Source of the DNA: BS750m-G62 sp964577175
GTDB lineage: Bacteria > Planctomycetota > Phycisphaerae > FEN-1346
Length of the DNA stretch: 64,000 nt
NCBI GenBank assembly: GCA_964577175.1
Contig: CAZNYC010000004.1
Location: 1 to 64,000 of the forward strand
Direction: 5' to 3'
The number at the start of each line of letters is the position of its first letter. The first letter of the stretch is position 1. Position numbers and translations under genes: made by a program. Positions 33,752-42,258 of this stretch are shown here, one piece after another. The notes beneath the pieces were generated by a model. The model had not been told where the DNA came from. It saw nothing but the letters and a program-made list of their open reading frames with translations, and searched no databases.

Positions 33752-33952
33752 GCCGCCGACGCCGCGCAGGAATGACGGGGACGTTTTCGGCGCGAGTGGA
33801 GGCCTGTGTTCGCCGGCCCGCTTGCGGGCCGCGCGCCTTTGCGTTTCGAGGGGGGCAGGAGACGGCCCCCCCGGCACTCGCTTGGAGCGCGGTCGGGCGA
33901 GACACGGTCCCGGACCTGATCGGGCGCCAGGGCCGCTGGCAGGAAAGGCACA

Positions 33953-34576
33953 ATGGAAGCGTTCTCCGGGTCGCTGGTCTCGTTCCTGGCGATACTGAAC
34001 CCGTTTGCCCTGTGTCTGTACCTGGAGGAGGTGATGGCGAAGTTCGAACGCAAGGGCTTCATCCGCATCCTGGGCAGCGCCTGCGCGTTCTCGCTCGCCG
34101 TCTTCCTGCTCTGCGCCTACGGGGGGGAGCCGTTTCTGCGACGGGTGCTGCGCGTCAAGCCGGAGGCCATGCGCGTCTTCGGCGGCCTGATCTTTCTCAT
34201 CGTCGGATACAACTATGCCGTCAAGGGATACCGGACGGCCGAACTGCTTCGCGGGTCGCTGGAGGATCTGCCCGCCGCCATCGCCATGCCGCTCATGATC
34301 GGCGCCGGCACGGTCACCCAGTCGATCCTGATCGGTAAGGCCCTGCCCATGTGGGAGTGGGCGCTGGTGCTGGCCGGTGGGGTGGCGGTGGCGTTTGTCA
34401 TTGTCGTGGCGTTCAAGGTGATTCGCGACCACGTGCGGGCACGCCGCGAGGCCCTGTTCGACCGCTACGTCGCCGTTCTGGCCCGCGTCAACGGGCTGGT
34501 TATCGGTGCAATCTCGGTCAATATGATCGTCACGGGGCTTCACGCCCTGTGGGAGACCAGTGACGGAATGATCTGA
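33953..34576 (+). CDS. MarC-like multipass membrane protein
   Basis: 207 residues with six hydrophobic segments. Family features: FLAILNPFALCLYL at the start (the MarC/UPF0056 NP motif), IFLIVGYNYAVKGY and PLMIGAGTVTQSILIG, the last being the conserved GPG/GAGT pore-like block. The GNPxG motif of typical MarC proteins appears changed. The function of the family is not established; members were once linked to antibiotic resistance and are now thought to be transport proteins. AGGAAAGG stands just before the ATG. It lies between the methyltransferase and the first asparagine-synthetase gene and could export a product of the cluster, which is inference. Confidence 0.78.
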   Translation: MEAFSGSLVSFLAILNPFALCLYLEEVMAKFERKGFIRILGSACAFSLAVFLLCAYGGEPFLRRVLRVKPEAMRVFGGLIFLIVGYNYAVKGYRTAELLRGSLEDLPAAIAMPLMIGAGTVTQSILIGKALPMWEWALVLAGGVAVAFVIVVAFKVIRDHVRARREALFDRYVAVLARVNGLVIGAISVNMIVTGLHALWETSDGMI

Positions 34577-34805
34577 CAACCGCACGTCGCCGGTGCCGGC
34601 CGCGCAAGACGTATCCGCATCGGCCGTTGCCGGGACGGCGGTGGAGGCTGCGCGGCCTCCGATACACGCAAGGAAGGACGCAGCCGGCCCGGAGGCCGGG
34701 CAGGCTGCCATAGACCGCGGACCGTGCCGGCGGGGCACGGACCGGTCGCGACCCGTACCAGGAAGCCGCCCCCCGCCCGCACGGAACCGAAAGGAGACGT
34801 CAACC

Positions 34806-36266
34806 ATGGCCGGCATTGCCGGAGTGTTCGCCACCGAGCCCCAGGACGCCGTCGTCCGCCGCATGCTGGACGCCCTGCGCCACCGCGGCCCGGACACCAT
34901 GTGTCTGTTCGAGAGCGCCCACCGGGCGGGAGGCGTGTGCGCGGCCGACCTGTCGGCGGAGCGCGGCGTCGGCTTCGCCCAGCGCGAAGGCGTGACCGTC
35001 CTGTTCGACGGCGACATCTATAACGAGCGGCCCGAAGGGCAGTCCGACGCCGACGTCGTCCTGGGCCTGTACGGCGAGTACGGCCAGGCGTTTCCGGCGT
35101 ACCTGGAGGGCGTCTTCGCCTGCGCCGTCTACGACGGCGAAGACCTCCTCCTCGCCCGCGACGCGGTGGGTGTGCGGCCGGTGTATTGCGGCACGCTGAA
35201 GGAGGGGGGCAAGTGCTTCGCCTCCGAGATGAAGGCCCTGGTCGGCGTCGCCGACGACATCTGGGAACTGCCGCCGTCCACGGTCTACTCGGCCTCCTCC
35301 AGCGTATCGCGGTATCGCCCCCGGCTGCCGGACGTGCTCGTCCCGACGGACTTCAACGAGGCGAAGCGGCTGGTGCGGACCCTCCTGACCGACGCCGTCC
35401 GACGCCGCATGGACGACGGCGCCGCCGGCGCCTGCCTCCTGAGCGGCGGGCTCGATTCCAGCATTATCACGTGCGTGGCGCACGAGTTCGCCCCGGACCT
35501 GGCGGCCGTCACGGTCGGCGTCGAGGGGGCGCCGGACCTGGAGAACGCCCGTCTCGTGGCCGAAAGCCTCGGCATCGAGCACCGCGTCCACCTCTACACG
35601 GAAGAAGAGGCGGAAGCCCTCGTGGCGCAGGCGGTGGTGGCCCTCGAATCGTTCGACGAGGACTGCGTCAGCGGCGCCATCGCCAACATGATGGCCTCGG
35701 GCGTCGCCTCCGGGTTCACGAACTGCATCCTCAGCGGCGAGGGCGGCGACGAACTCTTCGGCGGCTATCACCTGCTGAAGGACCTCGATTCGGGCCTCGA
35801 GCGCCTTGAAATGATGGAGAACCTCATCGACGTGGCGTACAACACCGCCGTCCAGCGCCTGGACCGCGCGATGCTCGCCAACCGGATCCATTACCGCACG
35901 CCGTTCATCGATTCGCAGGTGATGGCCCTGGCGCTGCAACTGCCCGTGCGGTGGAAGATTCACGAGGTCGAGGGCGAACCCGTCGAGAAATACATCCTCC
36001 GCGAGGCGTTCCGCGACGTGTTGCCCGACAAGATCTACAAGCGCCGCAAACTCCGCTTCTCGGCCGGCACCGGGACCGACGGCTTCATGGACCGTGTCGC
36101 CGAGGGCCAGGACCAGGCCGCCGACTACTCCGAGGCGACCCAGCACACCCCCGAGGGCTACACGCTGAACTCGCCCAAGGAACTCTGGTATTACCGCCTG
36201 TTCAAGGAACACTTCCCCGAGCCGGCGTTCGAGCGGCTCGTCGGACGGTGGGACCCCGAAAAATAA
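34806..36266 (+). CDS. Asparagine-synthetase homologue without glutaminase cysteine
   Basis: 486 residues, AsnB fold. The N-terminus reads MAGIAGVF where active enzymes have MCGI: Cys2, the glutaminase nucleophile freed by removal of Met1, is Ala. The rest of the amidotransferase domain is also worn (the RGPD motif remains in HRGPDTMCLF, but the NGEIYN block is DGDIYNE). The synthetase domain is intact: SGGLDSSIITC (ATP-pyrophosphatase loop), LSGEGGDELFGGYH and the C-terminal KYILREAFRDVLPDKIYKRRKLRFS. It may therefore use free ammonia, or an amine, to make an amide from an adenylated carboxylate. The start is fixed by AAAGGAGA upstream. Fourth plus-strand gene after the two MttB genes; 136 bases before a normal AsnB. 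Confidence 0.88.
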   Translation: MAGIAGVFATEPQDAVVRRMLDALRHRGPDTMCLFESAHRAGGVCAADLSAERGVGFAQREGVTVLFDGDIYNERPEGQSDADVVLGLYGEYGQAFPAYLEGVFACAVYDGEDLLLARDAVGVRPVYCGTLKEGGKCFASEMKALVGVADDIWELPPSTVYSASSSVSRYRPRLPDVLVPTDFNEAKRLVRTLLTDAVRRRMDDGAAGACLLSGGLDSSIITCVAHEFAPDLAAVTVGVEGAPDLENARLVAESLGIEHRVHLYTEEEAEALVAQAVVALESFDEDCVSGAIANMMASGVASGFTNCILSGEGGDELFGGYHLLKDLDSGLERLEMMENLIDVAYNTAVQRLDRAMLANRIHYRTPFIDSQVMALALQLPVRWKIHEVEGEPVEKYILREAFRDVLPDKIYKRRKLRFSAGTGTDGFMDRVAEGQDQAADYSEATQHTPEGYTLNSPKELWYYRLFKEHFPEPAFERLVGRWDPEK

Positions 36267-36285
36267 CGTAACCGTACAGAATGCC

Positions 36286-36313
36286 GCGCGGTGGGCCGGG
36301 AGGCCCACCGCGC
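36286..36313. repeat. Family-1 hairpin
   Basis: GCGCGGTGGG and CCCACCGCGC around CCGGGAGG. It lies between the two asparagine-synthetase genes. Confidence 0.75.
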
Positions 36314-36402
36314 TCGCCGGCCGAGGTGCCGGACATCCCTCCAACGCATGGCCACGCACGCCTCCAGGGACACGCCCTCTCCGAGAGAGAGGAGCGCAAC
36401 CC

Positions 36403-37923
36403 ATGTGTGGGATCTGTGGCGTATGGGGCAGGACCGGCCTGGAACCCGTCCGGCAGATGATGGGCCGCATGACCCATCGCGGACCGGACGCCGAGGGCAT
36501 CTACGAGGGCGACGCCGGCGTCCTGGGCCATCGGCGGCTCTCCATCATGGACCCGGCGGGCGGGAACCAGCCGATCCGCTCGTCCGACGGCCGCCGGGTC
36601 ATCGTCGCCAATGGCGAGATTTACAACTTTCCCGTCCTTCGCGAGGGCCTGGTTCCCCCGCACCGTTTCCGGACGCGCAGCGATACCGAATCCGCCCTCC
36701 ATCTGTACGAGGACTTGGCGGAGGAGGCCGCCGGCCGGCTCGACGGCATGTACGCCTTCGCCATCGCCGACGGACCGGACCTCTTCGTCGCCCGCGACCC
36801 CGTGGGCATCAAGCCGCTTTACGTGGGCCGGCGCGGCGGCGACCTGGCGTTCGCCTCCGAACTCAAGGCCCTTGCCGGCGTGGCGGACGAGGTGGAGGAG
36901 TTTCCGCCCGGCACGTTCTACCATACGCGGTTGGGCCGCCGGCGGTTCGGCGCCCTGGCGCAGCGGCAGCCGGAAGCCCTGACCCTCGACGACCATGCCG
37001 CACGCCTTCGCGAAGGGGTCCGGCGCGCCGTCGTCAAACGCCTCATGAGCGACGTGCCGGTCGGGGCGTTCCTCAGCGGCGGGCTCGACTCCAGCATCAT
37101 CGCGGCCCTGGCGAGACGGCACGTGGGGCGCCTGCACACGTTCTCGGTCGGCATCGAGGGCAGCCGCGACCTCGAGGCCGCACGCCGTGTCTCCCGCCAC
37201 CTCGGCACCGAGCACCACGAGTACGTCTTCACGGCTGCCGAGGTGCTCGAGCACCTGCCGGAGATTCTCTTCTACCTGGAATCGTTCGACCAGGACCTGG
37301 TGCGCAGCGCCATCCCGTGCTACTTCACCTCGCGCCTCGCGGCCGAGCACGTCAAGGTGATCCTGACCGGGGAGGGGGCCGACGAACTCTTCGCCGGGTA
37401 CCGCTACTACACCGGCGTGGCGGAACCCGGCGCCCTGCAGGCCGAACTCCACCGGTCCGTGGCGGCGCTGCACAACGTGAACCTCCAGCGGGTGGACCGG
37501 CTCACGATGGCCCATTCCATCGAGGGCCGCGTGCCGTTCCTCGACGTCGAGATGATCGACCTCGCGCAGCGGATTCCGGCGGACCTGAAACTCCGCCGCG
37601 ACGGCGGCCGGACGGTCGAGAAGTGGATCCTCCGCAAGGCGTTCGAGGACCTCCTGCCCCACGACATCGTCTGGCGCCGCAAGGAGCAGTTCGACGAGGG
37701 CACCGGCACGGTGGAGGTTCTGTCGGCCGGCCTCGACCGGTTCATGCGGCGCGAGGACGCCCCGGCGTACGTCTCGGCCCACGCCGACGCCCACCTGCGG
37801 TCCGCGGAGGAGGCGGTCTTTCACCGCCTGCTGACCGAGGCGTACGAGGACCCGGACCCCGTCCTGCAGAACGTGGCCCGCTGGGCCGACCGCCCGGACC
37901 ACGGGCGGCAAGGGGACGGGTGA
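36403..37923 (+). CDS. asnB: Asparagine synthetase (glutamine-hydrolysing)
   Basis: 506 residues. Makes asparagine from aspartate, ATP and glutamine, or amidates a related carboxylate. The N-terminus MCGICGVWG has the catalytic Cys2; HRGPDAEGI, LGHRRLSIMDP, VANGEIYNF and SDTESALHLYEDL complete the glutaminase site. The synthetase domain has FLSGGLDSSIIAAL, TGEGADELFAGYRYYTG and the C-terminal VEKWILRKAFEDLLPHDIVWRRKEQFDEG. AGGAG precedes the ATG by 9 bases. It forms a pair with the upstream homologue that lacks Cys2 and is the last plus-strand gene of the cluster. Because it is not in an amino-acid operon but beside methyltransferase genes, a dedicated amide product is possible; housekeeping asparagine synthesis cannot be excluded. 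Confidence 0.92.
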   Translation: MCGICGVWGRTGLEPVRQMMGRMTHRGPDAEGIYEGDAGVLGHRRLSIMDPAGGNQPIRSSDGRRVIVANGEIYNFPVLREGLVPPHRFRTRSDTESALHLYEDLAEEAAGRLDGMYAFAIADGPDLFVARDPVGIKPLYVGRRGGDLAFASELKALAGVADEVEEFPPGTFYHTRLGRRRFGALAQRQPEALTLDDHAARLREGVRRAVVKRLMSDVPVGAFLSGGLDSSIIAALARRHVGRLHTFSVGIEGSRDLEAARRVSRHLGTEHHEYVFTAAEVLEHLPEILFYLESFDQDLVRSAIPCYFTSRLAAEHVKVILTGEGADELFAGYRYYTGVAEPGALQAELHRSVAALHNVNLQRVDRLTMAHSIEGRVPFLDVEMIDLAQRIPADLKLRRDGGRTVEKWILRKAFEDLLPHDIVWRRKEQFDEGTGTVEVLSAGLDRFMRREDAPAYVSAHADAHLRSAEEAVFHRLLTEAYEDPDPVLQNVARWADRPDHGRQGDG

Positions 37924-38010
37924 AACGGCCGGCGCGCGGTCCGCGCGGGAGAGGTAAAACCGGGTGTGCGACGGCGGGTCTTGCCCCGCCGGGATCCGCG
38001 CCGTGAAGCG

Positions 38011-38078
38011 CACGGCCGGACAAGGCCGGCCGTGGCACGTGATATGAGACGCGCGGCGGGTCTCCGCACCCGCCGCGC
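38011..38078. repeat. Family-2 hairpin followed by family-1 hairpin
   Basis: CACGGCCGGACAAGGCCGGC with GTGGCACGT (38011-38040), then GCGCGGCGGG and CCCGCCGCGC around TCTCCGCA (38051-38078). Convergent intergenic space between AsnB and FliA. Confidence 0.75.
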
Positions 38079-38117
38079 GTCACGTGGGTCACCGGCAAGT
38101 CGCCACCGGCACCGGTG

Positions 38118-38930
38118 CTACTCGAACTGGAACTCCTCTTCGCGGTCGCGCATGCTGTCGCGGAGGCGTTCGATGACGGCCGCGTGAATCTGGCAGATGC
38201 GGGTCTCGGAGAGGTCGAGGGCGGCGGCGATTTCCTTCATCGTCATCTCTTCGTAGTAATAGAGGACCAGAACCAGCCGTTCCTTCCTCGACAGGTGCCG
38301 CGCGAGCATGACCTTGAGATCCTCGCGCAGCGCGGCCCGGTCGGGCCCCGTGTCGTCTTCGGGGGCGATCAGGTCGCCCCAGGTGGCCTCGTGCCCTTCC
38401 TGTCCCCCGGGCACGGTGTTGTCGAGACTGGCCGTCTGAATGGGCTCGGCCCGGCAGGCGAAATGGTGGTAGTCGTCGGGGGCCATGTCGAGATGATCGG
38501 CCATCTCGGCGTCGGTAGGCTGGCGGCCGAGGTGGCTGGCCAGGGTCTGCCGGGCCGAATCGAGTTGCCGGTGTCGGCGGCGGACGCTTCGCGGCACCCA
38601 GTCGGACCGCCGGAGCGAATCGAGAATGGCGCCGTGCACGCGAGGGGCGGCATACGTCTCGAATTTCACGCCGCGGTCCGGATCGAACGATTCGACCGCC
38701 CGCTGCAGACCCAGGATGCCCGCCGCGTACACGTCGTCCGGATCGACTTCGGCCGGCAGGCGGGCGCTGGCGCGGTCGGCCCGGTACTTGACGACCGGCA
38801 GATAGTATTCCATGAGCAGGTTCCGCAGGTCGTCGGACGGTTGTGCGCCGTACGCGTCCCAGAGCGAGTCCACTTCTTCGTCCGAGAGGCGTTGGCCGGC
38901 GGCGGGGGCGGCGTATGAATGAGCGATCAT
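38118..38930 (-). CDS. fliA: RNA polymerase sigma factor FliA/WhiG family (sigma-28)
   Basis: 270 residues, sigma-70 family factor for flagellar and chemotaxis genes. All three needed regions are present: region 2 (LMEYYLPVVKYRADRASARLP, DPDDVYAAGILGLQRAVESFDPDRGVKFETYAAPRVHGAILDSLR, which is diagnostic of the FliA group), region 3 and region 4 (RLVLVLYYYEEMTMKEIAAALDLSETRICQIHAAVIERL). The start has AAAGGGA upstream. It is 89 bases downstream of a hybrid histidine kinase on the same strand and may be co-transcribed. Its likely antagonist FlgM is encoded at 62777-63034, far away. No flagellar structural genes are in the window. Confidence 0.92.
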   Translation of the reverse strand: MIAHSYAAPAAGQRLSDEEVDSLWDAYGAQPSDDLRNLLMEYYLPVVKYRADRASARLPAEVDPDDVYAAGILGLQRAVESFDPDRGVKFETYAAPRVHGAILDSLRRSDWVPRSVRRRHRQLDSARQTLASHLGRQPTDAEMADHLDMAPDDYHHFACRAEPIQTASLDNTVPGGQEGHEATWGDLIAPEDDTGPDRAALREDLKVMLARHLSRKERLVLVLYYYEEMTMKEIAAALDLSETRICQIHAAVIERLRDSMRDREEEFQFE

Positions 38931-39019
38931 CGTCTTGTCCCTTTCCTGCGCTTTGCAGCGTCGCGGCGCCGCGGACGGCGCCGTCGGCGGCGGGCAGCGC
39001 CCGGCCGCATGGTTTCGCA

Positions 39020-40669
39020 TTACAGCCGCGCCACCGCGGGCGACGCCTCGGTCCCGGCCGTGCGGTCGGCCTCGGCATCGAGGGCCCGGCGGACGGTCTC
39101 GGTCAGGGTCCGGATGTTGAACGGTTTGCTCAGCCAGTCGGCGTCCGGCGGAATCAGGCCCCGCCGCACCAGGAAACACCGCGGGTAGCCCGAGGTGTAC
39201 ATGACCCGCAGGTCGGGCCGGCTGCGGCGAAGACGGTGGGCGACTTCGGGCCCCCGCCGGCCGGGCATGACCGTGTCGGCGATGAGCAGATCGATGCGAC
39301 CCGTGTATCCGGCCGCCACCTTGGCGGCGTCGTTGCCGTCGCAGGCGGTCAGCACGGTATACCCCTGTTCCTGGAGGAGATCGGCGAGGAGTCGGCGGAC
39401 TTCGGTGTCGTCTTCGGCGATCAGGATCGTCTCGGAGCCGCCGGCGCCCGGTCGTTCGCAAGCCGGGCCGGTCTCGTCTACGTGGGGCTCCTGCTCGGGA
39501 GCGGGGCACTCGGGGAAGTACAGTTTGAACGTCGTCCCGTGCCCCGGTTCGCTATACACGTACACGTGTCCGCGGCACTGTTTGACGAAACCGTAGACCA
39601 TGGCCAGGCCCAGGCCGGTGCCTTTGCCCTCGGGCTTGGTCGTGAAGAACGGGTCGAAGATGCGCGCCTGCGTCTCGGGGGCCATGCCGTGGCCGGTGTC
39701 GGTCACGGTGAGGACGACGTGGGAGCCGGTCGAGGCGCCGGGATGGCGGGAGGCGTAGTCGGCATCGAGGTCGACGGTGCTGGTCGCGAGGACGATTTCG
39801 CCGCCGTCCGCCATGGCGTCGCGGGCGTTGATGGCCAGGTTCATGAGCGATTGTTCCAGCAGCGCCCGGTCGACCATGGCGAACCGGGGCGCGTCGCTGG
39901 TGTGAACGCGGAGACGGATATCCTCGCCGAGTGTCCGGCGGAGCGTCTTGACGAGGTCGCGGACGACCTCGCCCACCTGCACGGGTTTGCGATCGATCGT
40001 CTGCCGGCGGCTGAAGGCGAGGACGCGGCCGGCCAGGGCGGCGGACCGGTCGGCCGCCTGGTGGATCTTGTCGACGTACGGCCGGCGGTCGTCGTCGGCC
40101 GGCAGTTCCTGGCCCAGACGGTCGCAGTAGCCCTGGATGACCATCAACTGGTTGTTGAAGTCATGGGCCATGCCGCCCGCCAACCGGCCCACCGCCTCCA
40201 TCTTCTGGGCCTGCCGCAGTTGCGAGTGCAGGTCCGAGACGTGGGAGCAGTCCTTGACGACGAAGACGGCGCGCGTCACGCGCCCCTCGTCGTCGGTGTG
40301 CGGGACGCCGCTCGTGGTGACCGTGGTTTCACCGCCGCCGGCGGGGACGGTGCCGGGCCGGTCGAAGACGGCCTCGCCCCGGCGCAGCACCTCCGCGAAG
40401 ACGGTGTCCTCGGGCGGGACGGGTTGCGAGGTGCCGTCGCACAGGTGCAAGTCCGCGATGGTGCAGGTCCCGGTGTCGAGGCGATCGGCATCGAGGCCGA
40501 ACAGGTCGGCCGCCCGGCGGTTGACGGCGGTCAGGCGGCCGTCAGCGTCGGTGAGCAGGACGCCCGATCCTGTGGCTTCCATCAGTTCCCGGACGAGGTC
40601 GTCCGGACGGGGCGAGCGGGTTGTCAGTCGCTCCCCGTTACACGACTCCTTCGTGATAGCGGTACGCAT
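39020..40669 (-). CDS. Hybrid histidine kinase (PAS-HisKA-HATPase-REC)
   Basis: 549 residues, no membrane segment. A PAS domain (~25-150) is followed by HisKA with the AHDFNNQL motif (the phospho-acceptor histidine; the DFNN type common in NtrB-like and sensory hybrid kinases). The ATPase domain has NLAINARDAM, DTGHGM and GTGLGLAMVYGFV. The C-terminal receiver (~420-540) has LLIADTVMPGRRGPE with the acceptor aspartate and a SKPF lysine. The start at MRTAITKES has AAGGGGGT just upstream, part of a tandem repeat (40677-40718). Fused receiver suggests multistep phosphorelay; the downstream fliA gene, 89 bases away, may be in the same transcript, linking this sensor to motility. Confidence 0.9.
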   Translation of the reverse strand: MRTAITKESCNGERLTTRSPRPDDLVRELMEATGSGVLLTDADGRLTAVNRRAADLFGLDADRLDTGTCTIADLHLCDGTSQPVPPEDTVFAEVLRRGEAVFDRPGTVPAGGGETTVTTSGVPHTDDEGRVTRAVFVVKDCSHVSDLHSQLRQAQKMEAVGRLAGGMAHDFNNQLMVIQGYCDRLGQELPADDDRRPYVDKIHQAADRSAALAGRVLAFSRRQTIDRKPVQVGEVVRDLVKTLRRTLGEDIRLRVHTSDAPRFAMVDRALLEQSLMNLAINARDAMADGGEIVLATSTVDLDADYASRHPGASTGSHVVLTVTDTGHGMAPETQARIFDPFFTTKPEGKGTGLGLAMVYGFVKQCRGHVYVYSEPGHGTTFKLYFPECPAPEQEPHVDETGPACERPGAGGSETILIAEDDTEVRRLLADLLQEQGYTVLTACDGNDAAKVAAGYTGRIDLLIADTVMPGRRGPEVAHRLRRSRPDLRVMYTSGYPRCFLVRRGLIPPDADWLSKPFNIRTLTETVRRALDAEADRTAGTEASPAVARL

Positions 40670-40676
40670 GAATGGA

Positions 40677-40718
40677 CCCCCTTGGTCCGTCCCCCTTGGT
40701 GCGTCCCCCTTGGTATAG
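40677..40718. repeat. Three tandem 14-base repeats before the hybrid kinase start
   Basis: CCCCCTTGGT occurs three times at exactly 14-base spacing (40677, 40691, 40705), followed each time by a 4-base variable end. In the transcript each copy reads ACCAAGGGGG, a ribosome-binding-like sequence; the copy nearest the start codon can serve as the Shine-Dalgarno sequence. Confidence 0.75.
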
Positions 40719-41581
40719 AGAATGAGCCGCCGGCCGGCCGGTGATTCGATGCAGCCGGTCGGGGCTCGCCCGCCGGGCGTCCGGCCGCAAACGGACGGGC
40801 CGGGTGCCGACGGGTGGTTCAACATGATCGCGGCGCCCGAGGGCGGACACCACCGGAGCAGGGTGGACCGCGCCCGGAGCGGGACGCCGGATCGGATCGA
40901 CGGGTTCGGTTGCGCGTCGCACGAGCGTTGCCCTGTTTGACGTGTCGGTTCAGCGCGAAGAAATGCTTCCCAGCGCACACCAAGTATCGCCTTTTTCGTA
41001 AGTTGGGGCTATGGGGGGAATTACGGATTCCGGGCGGCACGCAGGCTGATTCCTGAGGGAAAGAGGAAGGAAGGAAAGCCGTCGCCGGCAAGGGGGGCGG
41101 CGCGGTCCCCTGGAAAAGGGAGCGGGCGACCCTGGGGGGAGAAGCCGCCCGCATCCCAGCGCAAGAGCCTTTTCCCTATATCATGGATGAAGAGCCGGTT
41201 GTTCTGCTATTAGTATCGGATACCGAGGGGGGCGGTGTCCATCAGGTATATTACTGATATGCCGAGCCCGTGCGGATGAGTTTCGCCTCGGAAATCCCAC
41301 GCCAGCGGCCTGGTAGATTTGCGGTCGCGGCCGTGCGCGCTTCCTGCGGGGGTACACGTACGGCCAGCCTTGCTCCTGCAACGCTGCTTCCCGCCGCGTG
41401 TGTGTGGCCCGGTTGGCTTGTCCAACCGGGACGATATCCCTTCCCGGCGGGACGAGGCGGCCGGGCCACACGCCGGAACGCACTGGCGGGCAAGCCGCCA
41501 GTGGCACCCGGCGCGCAAAGGAGAGCGCGGCGGGTACGGAGACCCGCCGCGCATGAGTTGGCGTTGTCGTGTTAAAATGCT
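40719..41581. other. 863-base region without a gene
   Basis: No gene was found on either strand. It holds the likely promoter area of the hybrid kinase-fliA unit (minus strand). The part 41170-41265 is markedly AT-richer than its surroundings and contains the palindromes GTATCGGATAC (41213-41223) and ATCAGGTATATTACTGAT (about 41241-41258), candidate regulator sites. The part 41372-41575 is repeat material. Confidence 0.45.
41372..41575. repeat. Composite repeat block: degenerate MITE-like ends with nested hairpins
   Basis: TGCAACGCTG at the left and GAGTTGGCGTTGTCGTGTTAA at the right resemble the ends of the MITE-like elements. Between them lie a long family-2 hairpin with GGCTTGTCC (41398-41473), a short one, CACTGGCGGGCAAGCCGCCA with GTGGCACC (41481-41508), and a family-1 hairpin (41525-41552). 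It looks like an element into which other repeats were inserted. Confidence 0.5.
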
Positions 41582-42235
41582 CTACGGCTCCAGGTTGGTC
41601 AGTCCCTCGCGGATGGCGTACTTCGTGAGTTCCGCCACGTTGTGGATGTCGAGTTTGTCCATGATGTGCTGGCGGTGGGTGTCGATGGTCTTGGTGCTGA
41701 CGTGCAGGCGGTAGGCAATCTGTTTCGTGCCGTGGCCTTCGGTGAGCAGTTGGAGCACCTCTCGTTCGCGCGGCGTGAGGACGGACCCGCTCGGCTCGGC
41801 CTCCGTGGCGGGGGCCCGGACGTGGCTCTCGACGACAGCGTCGGCGACGAGCGGGGACAGGTACGTGTGGCCGTCCATGATGGTGCGGATGCCGCGGACG
41901 AGGTCCTCGAAGGCGGAATCCTTCATCAGGTACCCGCAGGCGCCGGCCTTCAGCATCTCCGTGACGAACCGCCGGTCGGCGTGGACCGAGAGGGCCATGA
42001 CGCGCGTGCCGGGGCACCGCCGGCAGACCTGGCGGGTGGCTTCCACGCCGTTGAGGTCCGGCATCGAGATATCCATGACGATAACGTCGGGTCCGAGGTC
42101 GCGTGCGAGGCGGACGGCGTCGCGGCCGTTCTCGGCCTCGGCGACGACGTCCACATCGTCCTGGCGTTCCAGCAGGGCCCGCAGCCCGTCGCGGACGATC
42201 TTGTGGTCGTCGGCCAGCAGCACCGTAATCGGCAT
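41582..42235 (-). CDS. NarL/LuxR-type response regulator
   Basis: 217 residues. The receiver domain (1-~125) has D9/D10, acceptor D55 in VIVMDISMPDLNG, and the MKDSAF lysine. The C-terminal LuxR-type helix-turn-helix is LTPREREVLQLLTEGHGTKQIAYRLHVSTKTIDTHRQHIMDKL. This is the typical partner of HisKA_3 kinases such as the one encoded just upstream (42259-44487), so the pair works like NarX/NarL. The start at MPITVLLAD has AAGGGGA at about 8 bases; the longer start in the kinase overlap is less likely. Last gene of a four-gene minus-strand operon; targets unknown. Confidence 0.92.
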   Translation of the reverse strand: MPITVLLADDHKIVRDGLRALLERQDDVDVVAEAENGRDAVRLARDLGPDVIVMDISMPDLNGVEATRQVCRRCPGTRVMALSVHADRRFVTEMLKAGACGYLMKDSAFEDLVRGIRTIMDGHTYLSPLVADAVVESHVRAPATEAEPSGSVLTPREREVLQLLTEGHGTKQIAYRLHVSTKTIDTHRQHIMDKLDIHNVAELTKYAIREGLTNLEP

Positions 42236-42258
42236 GGCGGGTTCCCCTTCCAAGCCTG

